In this document: one piece after another, positions 17,227 to 24,862 of the stretch
How positions within the stretch are numbered: the first letter of the stretch is position 1
Layout of the letters: each line of letters begins with the position of its first letter
Assembly: GCA_027451525.1 (NCBI GenBank)
Contig: DAIDJF010000006.1
Location: forward strand, 53,184-117,183
DNA length: 64,000 nt
Source: Ktedonobacterales bacterium
Lineage (GTDB): Bacteria > Chloroflexota > Ktedonobacteria > Ktedonobacterales > Ktedonobacteraceae
Direction: 5' to 3'
Position numbers and translations under genes: made by a program
The notes under the pieces: model-generated
Database searches by the model: none
Told to the model about the DNA's origin: nothing
What the model saw: only the letters and a program-made list of their open reading frames with translations

Positions 17227-17772
17227 ATGGACTTTATAGATTGGCGCAAGTCACCAGAGAAAGTTACGCTCCAGGAAACACAAGGTAGTGCCAACAAATA
17301 TCATGGGCGACGTTATAGGGATTATATTGAGGAGCAGATTCGCGAAGCTGAAGAGCGTGGCGCGTTTGCAAATTTGCCTGGCTATGGTAAACCGTTGCAA
17401 TTAGAGGACAACGTCTACGCAGGTGACCGCGCGATGGGGTATAATCTGCTAAAAAGCAACGGCTTTGCCCCACCAGAGGTAGAGCTGATAAAAGAAATTC
17501 GCACTGAACGCGAACGTATTGATGAAAAGATCGCGCAATTAGTGCGCAGGCGTACTCTTCTGCGTTCTCGTCGATTACCTCTGTTTAGCAGCACGAAACG
17601 CATGTTTAATCATACTATTGAGCAGACTGCAAAAGAGTATGAAGCGACCTTACACGAACTGAATCGAAAAATCCTCACCCTGAATTTGATCGTTCCTACT
17701 GCCATGCATCAACAACTGCTGGATGTAGAGCAACTCGTACAACAGTTTCGCTCTGCCTGTCCTCATCTTTAG
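17227..17772 (+). CDS. DUF1992 protein (DnaJ homologue subfamily C member 28-like)
   Basis: 181 residues. The family signature is YIEEQIREAEERGAF followed by NLPGYGKPLQ at about residues 35-60, then a helical, charged C-terminal part. Family members are widespread in bacteria and as DNAJC28 in animals, without a J domain here; their function is not established. 48 bases downstream of larC, so probably in the same transcript, which ends at a terminator right after this gene. Confidence 0.85.
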   Translation: MDFIDWRKSPEKVTLQETQGSANKYHGRRYRDYIEEQIREAEERGAFANLPGYGKPLQLEDNVYAGDRAMGYNLLKSNGFAPPEVELIKEIRTERERIDEKIAQLVRRRTLLRSRRLPLFSSTKRMFNHTIEQTAKEYEATLHELNRKILTLNLIVPTAMHQQLLDVEQLVQQFRSACPHL

Positions 17773-17779
17773 AAGCGCG

Positions 17780-17827
17780 CAGACGATGGTTACAAAATCT
17801 CCTCTCAGTAAACTATCGTCTGTTTTT
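17780..17827 (+). terminator. Intrinsic terminator
   Basis: A 12-bp stem (17780-17791 with 17811-17822, one G-U pair) followed by TTTTT. Ends the sigma-larC-DUF1992 operon. Confidence 0.8.
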
Positions 17828-18035
17828 CCCCTGTTAGATGTTTTGCCAAATTTTAATAGATTTTTTATGGACAGTTTTTATAGGCTGTGCTATTGTACCT
17901 TGCAATTCATGGGACTACTGGTCTGTGATACATTATGAGGTCGCACGTAGATTCCCTTTGTTTTTTATCGGAAAAATTTTATATGTGAAAACGAAAGATA
18001 CTACAATGTGGTAGTACGAGTGGTGGAGTACCTCT

Positions 18036-18584
18036 ATGAAGCCACAGGGAACTCTTACTGAGCGATTGAAGGATGTTCTTCAGGTCCTTCAGCTAGCTCG
18101 TAAATCAGGTACATTAACGGTTGAACGCGCTCTTGACAATGGGTTGATAGAGCGCGGGCTTATAATACTGCTAAATGGTCAAGTGACAGAGGTCAGCATG
18201 AATGGATATCAGGGGCAAAGAGCGTTTGATATGTTAATGGGCTGGCAACCTTGTTATTTTATGTTTCATCTGTCGCCACCAACTGGTCCGCTTACACAAC
18301 CTGCAACCCCATTGCCTCACTATCCCACAAATACGGAGCCACTATCCAGGAATCGTAACGGCCAGACTCCGCCGCCTGTTACTGCACCATACCGTTTATA
18401 TAAAGTTGAAGATGTCTTGTCACAATTCCCAACTATGGGCCTCTCTCGTTCACATCGGCAGCTTTTTTTGTTGTTAGATGGGCAACGCACGGCACGCGAT
18501 CTGGCACGCCTGGTAGGACGTGGATTGGATGACGTCGAAATGTTGCTTGTTGATCTGGCTCGTGCTGGCCTCATTCACCAGTAA
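18036..18584 (+). CDS. DUF4388-domain protein with C-terminal winged-helix-like region
   Basis: 182 residues. The N-terminal half (TLTERLKDVLQVLQLARKSG, then GLIILLNGQVTEVSM) fits DUF4388/PatA-N, a module common in polarity, gliding and chemosensory regulators. A Pro-rich linker (about 90-118) leads to a helical C-terminal segment (LDGQRTARDLARLVGRGLDDVEMLLVDLARAGLI) resembling a small winged helix. No receiver domain. The next gene, 51 bases on, is a dCache membrane sensor, so the two probably act together in signalling. Function otherwise unknown. Confidence 0.75.
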   Translation: MKPQGTLTERLKDVLQVLQLARKSGTLTVERALDNGLIERGLIILLNGQVTEVSMNGYQGQRAFDMLMGWQPCYFMFHLSPPTGPLTQPATPLPHYPTNTEPLSRNRNGQTPPPVTAPYRLYKVEDVLSQFPTMGLSRSHRQLFLLLDGQRTARDLARLVGRGLDDVEMLLVDLARAGLIHQ

Positions 18585-18635
18585 GTGTGTCAGTAAATAT
18601 AGTAGTAAATATGTATATGTGGAAAGGCCTTATCA

Positions 18636-20171
18636 ATGTCTCAGGTGATTGCTCGTATTCCGAGAAAGAGACGTATCTCCCTTTCTTTTTATATTTCACT
18701 GCTCTTAGTCGCGATCGCTGTTATCCCCTTGCTCGCAACTATTGCCAGCGTCGAGATATTTTTGCAACCGGCTCTGGTCTCTCAAGGTGGTACCGCCCTG
18801 GAAAGCGATGCGCAGCGACAAGTGCAATTGATTGATGCCTATTTAACAGAGCGATTGAATGATGTGCAGGTTCTCAGTAGTTCGACAGCGGTGAAGAATT
18901 TCTTGCTGAATCCGCAAGGAGATCGCGCGGCCGCTACAGATGAACTGTTCTCCGCATTGCATCGTGATGTCGCAAATTATTTGACCTGGTCTCTCTTTGA
19001 TACGCAAGCCAATCTTGTGCTCTCCTATCCTACTGCTCCACAAGCGCACGGCCAATTTTACATCCTGCCAGAGGATAGGCAAAAAATGCACACCAGCGAT
19101 AATATTTTTATTTCAGATGTGTTCTATGACACGACAAAAAATACTGCGATTGTTGATTTATACAAACGTATTACCACGGATAGTGGCACTTTGCTTGGAT
19201 ACGTGCGTGCGTCTTTGGGCTTGGAATTTATTTTTGCACGTGTGAATAACGAGTTGCAGGCCAATGGTTCTGCAAGCTATGCTTTTATTCTCGATCAAAA
19301 TGGCGTTCGTATCGCTTATACCAACCCAGATGCGACTGGACAAACAACACCTGCTAGTTTAATGAAAGCAGTTGCACCCATTTCCGCGTCTCTCCAAAAT
19401 CGTATTCACAGCGAAGGCCTCTATGGCACAAATACGGCCCAACTCGGCGTGGTAGCTGATGCGACACTAGCCTCATTGCAAAGGGAGAGTAATCCCCCTT
19501 CAACATTGCAATATGTGCCACAGGGACAACATATACAATATGAAATGGCTCTCTATCGTAGTACCGTCGTTCCCTGGACCTACTTTGTGCTGCGACCATT
19601 TAATCTGATAACCGCTCTTGCTGATCAGCTTATCTTGAACGTGATCCTTATTGGCTCGCTCGCGTTGTTGTTCGCAATTCTAGTTGGTGTTTTTACGGGT
19701 CGCCGTATTACGCTCCCTATTTTGCGTTCCGTTGCCGCTCTACGTGAAAATAGCCAATCATTGAAAACGCTTGCTAAAGAGGAGCATACAACAGCAAGTG
19801 AGCTATCGTGGATGGTAGAGGCCTCCGATGCTGGTCTACAGACATTTCGTCAGCATACAAATGCGAGTAGCACTGCCGCGCAACGTATTTATGCCATCGG
19901 GCGGAATATTCTGCAAACGATGCAATATATAGAGCCACAACGGCTTCAGCAAGGAGTAAGCGAGATGATGGAGGCAGCGGTCTATGTCGAGCGTACTGCA
20001 AAGCAATTGCGTGAGACAAACGAAAAGCTGCTGACAACTGTGCGTGTAACAACGCAGTCCGCTGATCAGTTGGCAAGAGGAGCGAAATCAACGGACGAGT
20101 CCGCGAGTCAGTTGGAACAGATTGTGGGCGAATTGACTGCTGTGGTGGGTGAGGGAAAGCCGCGCTCGTGA
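18636..20171 (+). CDS. dCache sensor protein, chemoreceptor-like but lacking a signalling hairpin
   Basis: 511 residues. Cytoplasmic start, membrane helix about 15-42, a large outside region (about 45-325) with dCache features (SLFDTQANLVLSYPT, then DLYKRITTDSGTLLGYVRASLGLEFI and FILDQNGVRIAYT), a second helix about 330-352, then HAMP-like and heptad-rich coiled coil to the end. The conserved methyl-accepting hairpin tip that binds CheW/CheA is absent, so it is not a standard chemoreceptor. It may signal through its coiled coil to the DUF4388 partner encoded just before it. ATG 18636 has GGAAAGG upstream. Confidence 0.75.
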   Translation: MSQVIARIPRKRRISLSFYISLLLVAIAVIPLLATIASVEIFLQPALVSQGGTALESDAQRQVQLIDAYLTERLNDVQVLSSSTAVKNFLLNPQGDRAAATDELFSALHRDVANYLTWSLFDTQANLVLSYPTAPQAHGQFYILPEDRQKMHTSDNIFISDVFYDTTKNTAIVDLYKRITTDSGTLLGYVRASLGLEFIFARVNNELQANGSASYAFILDQNGVRIAYTNPDATGQTTPASLMKAVAPISASLQNRIHSEGLYGTNTAQLGVVADATLASLQRESNPPSTLQYVPQGQHIQYEMALYRSTVVPWTYFVLRPFNLITALADQLILNVILIGSLALLFAILVGVFTGRRITLPILRSVAALRENSQSLKTLAKEEHTTASELSWMVEASDAGLQTFRQHTNASSTAAQRIYAIGRNILQTMQYIEPQRLQQGVSEMMEAAVYVERTAKQLRETNEKLLTTVRVTTQSADQLARGAKSTDESASQLEQIVGELTAVVGEGKPRS

Positions 20172-20353
20172 GCAACGTTGTGCCCGTGTGAAGAGAGCGA
20201 GGGACACAAGGATAGTGCTTGCTCTTTTCACATAGTGCGTAAAAATTGGAAAAAACCAAGCATTTTTATTTGAAGAGGGAAATATACAGCTTTTCTGGAG
20301 GCAAATGAGAGAAGGTAAAGTGGTTATACGCGAGCGGTTTTCAGAGCGTGAAA

Positions 20354-20424
20354 GCCGATGGTCGGATTCGAACCGACGACAGGTCGCTTACGAAGCGACT
20401 ACTCTACCCCTGAGTTACATCGGC
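20354..20424 (-). tRNA. tRNA-Thr (CGT)
   Basis: Read on the minus strand: acceptor GCCGATG pairs with CATCGGC, anticodon stem GTCGC/GCGAC around loop TTCGTAA (anticodon CGT), T arm with TTCGAAT. 71 bases, CCA not encoded. Driven by a consensus promoter at 20473-20501. Confidence 0.95.
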
Positions 20425-20472
20425 TTGTCATCGTTTCTCAACGAAAAAACGTGAGCGCGTTTGACAGGGATA

Positions 20473-20501
20473 ATTATAGCGTGATGTGTTCACCATGTCA
20501 A
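20473..20501 (-). promoter_or_regulatory. Consensus promoter of tRNA-Thr
   Basis: Minus strand TTGACA (20496-20501), 17 bases, TATAAT (20473-20478): a perfect match to the housekeeping sigma consensus, about 50 bases upstream of the tRNA. Confidence 0.9.
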
Positions 20502-20577
20502 GCGATTTTTGCCGAGATAGTACAGCCATACGAAAAATTGGGCATAGCAGCGCGGCTATGCTGATACAATGATCGAA

Positions 20578-20606
20578 TTGCTATGGATAATCTCGACAAC
20601 TATAGT
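20578..20606 (+). promoter_or_regulatory. Candidate promoter of rdgB
   Basis: TTGCTA (20578-20583), 17 bases, TATAGT (20601-20606), ending about 55 bases before the ATG. Confidence 0.55.
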
Positions 20607-20661
20607 ATGATATGATAAGATGTAGCTTACTGATTATTGTCATCCTGGTTGGGAGATTGGC

Positions 20662-21276
20662 ATGCGCTCGTTGTTATTGGCAACGACTAACCGTCACAAG
20701 ATCGAAGAATTTCGCGCTATTTTTTCTGATTTACCCTGGCAACTGTTATCTCTCCATGATATGCATGTAGACATGGATGTTGAGGAAACTGGCACCACAT
20801 TTGCCGCAAATGCCGCGTTAAAAGCCCTGGCTTATGCACATGCCGTTGGCATGCTCGCACTTGCTGATGATTCAGGAATAGAGATAGATGCTCTCGGTGG
20901 TGCTCCGGGCGTCTACTCAGCGCGTTTTATCCGACCAGATGCCTCGTATGACGAACGTTTTCGTTTTATTTTAGAGAAAATGCGAGGATTGCCCGTAGAG
21001 AAGCGCACTGCACGTTTCCGCAGTGTTATTGTCCTGGCTGAACCATCTGGCTATATGCGTTCAGTGGAAGGTGTCATTGAAGGTGTTATCGCCGATGCTC
21101 CACGGGGTCAGAACGGTTTTGGCTATGACCCAATTTTTCTCGTGCCGTCTTTAGGTAAAACAACAGCAGAGTTGTCGTCGGCAGACAAGAATAGTATTAG
21201 CCATCGTGGACTCGCTGCACAAAAGGCTCGTAAACTCTTGGAAGAGTGGCCTGTGTTCCCTATTCCTCCCCAATAA
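20662..21276 (+). CDS. rdgB: XTP/dITP diphosphatase
   Basis: 204 residues, Ham1/RdgB family. Hydrolyses dITP, XTP and other deaminated purine nucleotides to monophosphates and so keeps them out of DNA and RNA. Visible: the N-terminal TTNRHKIEEF nucleotide loop, DDSGIEIDALGGAPGVYSARF with the catalytic aspartate, GFGYDPIF, and the C-terminal SHRGLA. Length typical. The next gene starts 41 bases downstream and is a DnaQ-type exonuclease fusion, so a shared genome-maintenance transcript is likely. Confidence 0.95.
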   Translation: MRSLLLATTNRHKIEEFRAIFSDLPWQLLSLHDMHVDMDVEETGTTFAANAALKALAYAHAVGMLALADDSGIEIDALGGAPGVYSARFIRPDASYDERFRFILEKMRGLPVEKRTARFRSVIVLAEPSGYMRSVEGVIEGVIADAPRGQNGFGYDPIFLVPSLGKTTAELSSADKNSISHRGLAAQKARKLLEEWPVFPIPPQ

Positions 21277-21317
21277 TGTAGAGTTGTGTACAAATTGAGA
21301 GAAACATAGGAAGAATT

Positions 21318-24300
21318 ATGGCGAGAAAGCCGCCCGTTCGTGTCGCTCTAGACCTGGAAACGACTGGCCTGCATGCAGAGCAGGATGCCATTCTAGAGGT
21401 TGCGGCAATCAAATTTCAAGGGGATACCGTTATTGATACATTTGAGTCATTTGTGGCTCCTGGTCGTTCCATCCCCTATCGCGTCCAGCGTCTCACGGGA
21501 ATTAAACCTGAGCAACTTGTTGGTGCGCCACATTTCGATTCCATTGCCAGGCATCTGCAAGGGTTTCTGGGCGATTTGCCAATCGTTGGGCATAGTATCC
21601 CTTTTGACGCAGGCTTTTTGCGACGGCGTGGTCTGGCCCGCACCAATCCGCTGATTGATACCTTTGAACTGGCAACAGTCATGCTGCCCTCTCTAACAAG
21701 CTATAATTTGGGGCAGGTGGCGGAGTCGCTTGGCGTTCATGTACCTGAAGACCGTCATCGCGCCATGGTAGACACGTTGCTGGCAATGAATGTCTTTCTG
21801 GCATTGCATGAACGTTTCCAGAAGGTTGATGTCGCCCTGCTCAAGGATCTGGCAAACCTGGATGCGCCGCGTTCCTGGCCGCTTTTGCAGTTCTTTCGTC
21901 AGGAATTGAAAGAACGGCAGGCACAGGATGGTATGCAAGGGTCGCTTGCGCGTGGGAGTCTGGGCGACCGCCTTGCCGCCCAGCTTGGGATGGACCCACG
22001 TGTTCTCTCTTTTGTGATCGCACGTCAGAGTGACGAACAGGCAGCCCCGCCCGAACAGACCCCGGCGGCGCACGCCTCCTTGCCCGCCAAAACCCTTGAG
22101 CGTATGCAAGCTGCTTTTGAGGTGATTCCTGAACAAGCTGAGCAACCAGAGCCACGTGGCTATCAGATGGCGCGCACGGCCATCGGTGAGGCATTGGAGC
22201 AGCGACGAACCTTGATGGTAGAAGTGACCACCGGTGGAAACGAGTATATACCTGCCCTCTTGCCTGTCTTGGAATGGGTCGGTGCCGCCTCGGTTCCTCC
22301 CGATGAACCACTCAGGCGCGTGGTCATCGCTTGTGCTAACCAGCAGCAAGCAAAGCGTTTAATCGAGGAGGTGCTACCGCGCCTTCAGAGTAATCTCAAA
22401 AGTGCCCTGCCCGTGGCCTATCTTGCCGAACATGGCGGCTATTTGTGTACTCATCGCTGGTTTGGAGCGGCTTTGCGGCGTACGAGTGGAGAACTTACGG
22501 CTGAGCAGGCGCGTGGTCTGGCAAAACTTGGCCTCTGGGCACAACAGACGACAACTGGGCAGCGCAGTGAATTAACTCTGTTGCCACAAGAAATTCCGGC
22601 CTGGGAGCGCATTTCTACGGGCGCGGAACGGCTTCCATCCGCCGATACGCGCTCTAAAACGGTGTATCAGCGTTGCACCTATCGCCAAAAGGGCTATTGC
22701 TTTGTGCAACTTGCCGAAGAGCGCGTGCAGGCTGCGCAGGCGGTTGTGACCACACACGAGGGCTTGTTTGATGATCTCTCTGCTCCCCATTCTCTACTGG
22801 CTTCCATTCCGCATCGTTTAATTCTCGATGCGGACCTGCTAGAGGACGAAAATGCTCGCTGGGGGAATAGCGAGTTGATGCTGCCACGTCTGCTTGAGTT
22901 GCTTAACACGATTGGGATGGAGCTTGCTGATGGACGGTATCAGGGATTGCTGGCTTTATCTGCGCCAGCCTTACGTGAAAATGGCCCTGGTGGTCTCTCG
23001 ACGACGCCCACGGTTGCCAAAAGCGAACTCGATGCGCGTATGCTTACCTGGTTTCAGACCTTGCGGCAGACACGCGCGGCGGTCGAAAAATTCTTTCTCG
23101 CGTGTAGCCATTTAATGGAAGATTTTTCACAACAGGGCGGAAGTGGAAATGGACGCGAGAAGGGACGCGCTGACACTGCTGGACGCTCTCATGCCAATCG
23201 TACCAGCGAACGTGCTGATCAACCGCTACGCTTGACTGGGCAGATAAAAAGTATGAGTTCTTGGATGGAGGTAGAGCAGTCCTGGCAGCAGACCGCGCAT
23301 CGCTTGCAGGCCGCGATTGATCTCACACGCGAGGCGGAAAAGAGTATCCTTAGCGCATCGCGTAGCCGGGCGCGTGCTGACGCGGGGGCCAGTGAAGAGA
23401 GTTCGGTCGCGTCAGAATTGGCGGTGGTGGCGCAACAACTGCTTGAGCAGAAACAGCTAGGACAACGTGCCTTCTCGTTTCAGGAAGACGAGATGGTCTA
23501 CTGGCTACGGATGCCACCTGTGCCACTTGTTTCACCATTAGCTGCGCAGGGAGGGCAAACACGCCAGCACGAGACTGCGACGCAAAATACTTTGCTCCCT
23601 GAAACTATGCCTGTGCTCTACTCACAGCGCGTGCGGGCGGCTTCCCTACTCAAACAACTGCTGTTCCGTGCGAATACCTGTACTATTTTTGCTGGCACAT
23701 CGCTCTCTGTTGATAGCTCCTTTTCATTTTGTCGGAGCCGTCTTGGTCTGGAGCACGAGCGTTGCCCTGCCTTTTCCGTGGTGACCGAGCATCACGAGCA
23801 AACCTTAATTTATCTGCCCAATGATGTTCCTGAACCCAATACACCGCAATATCAGCGGCAATTGGATGATGCGCTCATTCAGGCGGCGACTGCGCTAGAT
23901 GGCCAAACGGTCGCGCTGTTTACTTCGCATGCCGCGTTACGCAGTTCCTATGGCACGCTCAAGCCAATTATGGAGACGCGCGGTATACTGGTTTTAGGGC
24001 AAGGCATTGATGGCTCACCGCGTCAGCTGTGGCAAGTCTTTCAAAATCAAGAACGGGTAGTTATTTTGGGCACGGGTGGCTTTTGGGATAGTCTAGACGA
24101 CATTGCGCAACCTCCAACGTGTCTGTTTATTTCGCGCCTGCCTCTTCCCGCTCTTAACGACCCACCAATGGCTGCTCGTGCCGAGCATTATTCCGATCAA
24201 TTGCACCAATTTACTGTACCCGTAGCTGCATTGCGCTTACGGCGGACACTCAATCGCCTCTTGTGGGGAAGTACAAAGCGCAACGTGGTGGTTCTTTTTG

Positions 24301-24437
24301 ATCGACGCATCATTTCAAAAGAGTACGGCTCGATTATTTTGAACAGCTTGCCGCGTTGTTCACAGCGACAAGCCGCTGTTTCACATCTGCCTGAAACGCT
24401 GTTAGACTGGCTTACGGGAACTGGGGCCTGGGAGTAG
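21318..24437 (+). CDS. DnaQ-type 3'-5' exonuclease fused to a degenerate DinG-like helicase
   Basis: 1039 residues. The N-terminal 170 residues are a DEDD exonuclease with D12/E14 (ALDLETTGL), VGHSIPFDAGFL and HRAMVDTLLA intact. The rest follows the plan of DinG superfamily 2 helicases but every ATPase motif is damaged: Walker A is TTGGNEY (near 303-309) in place of the usual GTGTGKS, the DEAH box is DADL (504-507), the SFWEG-D motif is GFWDSLD (about 921-927) and the arginine-finger motif GRLIR is NRLLW (about 978-982). The C-terminal DRRIISKEYGSIILNSLP is retained, so homology is clear. Only two of the iron-sulfur-type cysteines remain (C-x7-C before QAVVTTHEGL). Prediction: working nuclease, helicase fold kept as a DNA-binding scaffold. 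No frameshift is seen. Confidence 0.9.
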   Translation: MARKPPVRVALDLETTGLHAEQDAILEVAAIKFQGDTVIDTFESFVAPGRSIPYRVQRLTGIKPEQLVGAPHFDSIARHLQGFLGDLPIVGHSIPFDAGFLRRRGLARTNPLIDTFELATVMLPSLTSYNLGQVAESLGVHVPEDRHRAMVDTLLAMNVFLALHERFQKVDVALLKDLANLDAPRSWPLLQFFRQELKERQAQDGMQGSLARGSLGDRLAAQLGMDPRVLSFVIARQSDEQAAPPEQTPAAHASLPAKTLERMQAAFEVIPEQAEQPEPRGYQMARTAIGEALEQRRTLMVEVTTGGNEYIPALLPVLEWVGAASVPPDEPLRRVVIACANQQQAKRLIEEVLPRLQSNLKSALPVAYLAEHGGYLCTHRWFGAALRRTSGELTAEQARGLAKLGLWAQQTTTGQRSELTLLPQEIPAWERISTGAERLPSADTRSKTVYQRCTYRQKGYCFVQLAEERVQAAQAVVTTHEGLFDDLSAPHSLLASIPHRLILDADLLEDENARWGNSELMLPRLLELLNTIGMELADGRYQGLLALSAPALRENGPGGLSTTPTVAKSELDARMLTWFQTLRQTRAAVEKFFLACSHLMEDFSQQGGSGNGREKGRADTAGRSHANRTSERADQPLRLTGQIKSMSSWMEVEQSWQQTAHRLQAAIDLTREAEKSILSASRSRARADAGASEESSVASELAVVAQQLLEQKQLGQRAFSFQEDEMVYWLRMPPVPLVSPLAAQGGQTRQHETATQNTLLPETMPVLYSQRVRAASLLKQLLFRANTCTIFAGTSLSVDSSFSFCRSRLGLEHERCPAFSVVTEHHEQTLIYLPNDVPEPNTPQYQRQLDDALIQAATALDGQTVALFTSHAALRSSYGTLKPIMETRGILVLGQGIDGSPRQLWQVFQNQERVVILGTGGFWDSLDDIAQPPTCLFISRLPLPALNDPPMAARAEHYSDQLHQFTVPVAALRLRRTLNRLLWGSTKRNVVVLFDRRIISKEYGSIILNSLPRCSQRQAAVSHLPETLLDWLTGTGAWE

Positions 24438-24626
24438 CATCGTTACTTTTGTGCGCATCCGCTGAAGGCGTGTATAAAACGCAATTGCTAGCAGCGCAAG
24501 AAGACTACAGAAGAGAGCTACTGGGACCAGTAAGAAGAGCCAGGGAAACGGAGGCATAAGCAACGTGGCGAGGAGCACCGCGCCAATTGCGATAAAGTAG
24601 CCTGCGGGAGTCTGGATTTCATCCAT
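24402..24626 (-). CDS. Small two-helix membrane protein
   Basis: 74 residues on the opposite strand, ATG 24626 with GAGGTGA seven bases upstream. Two hydrophobic helices (AGYFIAIGAVLLATLLM and WLFLLVPVALFCSLLALLAI) joined by a proline turn, then a basic tail. Its last 36 bases overlap the end of the exonuclease fusion, tail to tail. No family recognised. The hydrophobic periodicity and ribosome site support a real gene. Confidence 0.55.
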   Translation of the reverse strand: MDEIQTPAGYFIAIGAVLLATLLMPPFPWLFLLVPVALFCSLLALLAIAFYTRLQRMRTKVTMLLPGPSSRKPV

Positions 24627-24862
24627 ATACACTTCACCTCATCATCTCAACATCAACCCAATCGTGGTCGCCCGCGTGACGATACCATACAATATCCATT
24701 ATAAAGGGTTTACCAATTCTCATCCGTAAAGAGAGACACGAGCAGTATACGCAATGGTAGCTTGAAATATGCTTTTTTCATGATGGTTGTTGACCAGAAG
24801 CACTAACAGCATAGTAAAATGTATCGTATAAACAATATTTGTTGAGGTAGGAGGATTCTGTT

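Noticed and set aside
19774..20259. Leftward 161-codon frame under the dCache sensor
   Set aside because: Shadow of a coding region with strong codon bias; the rightward reading has helices and a domain order.
20358..20564. Short rightward frame beginning MVGFEPTTGRL
   Set aside because: It is the well-known false translation of the antisense of tRNA-Thr at 20354-20424.
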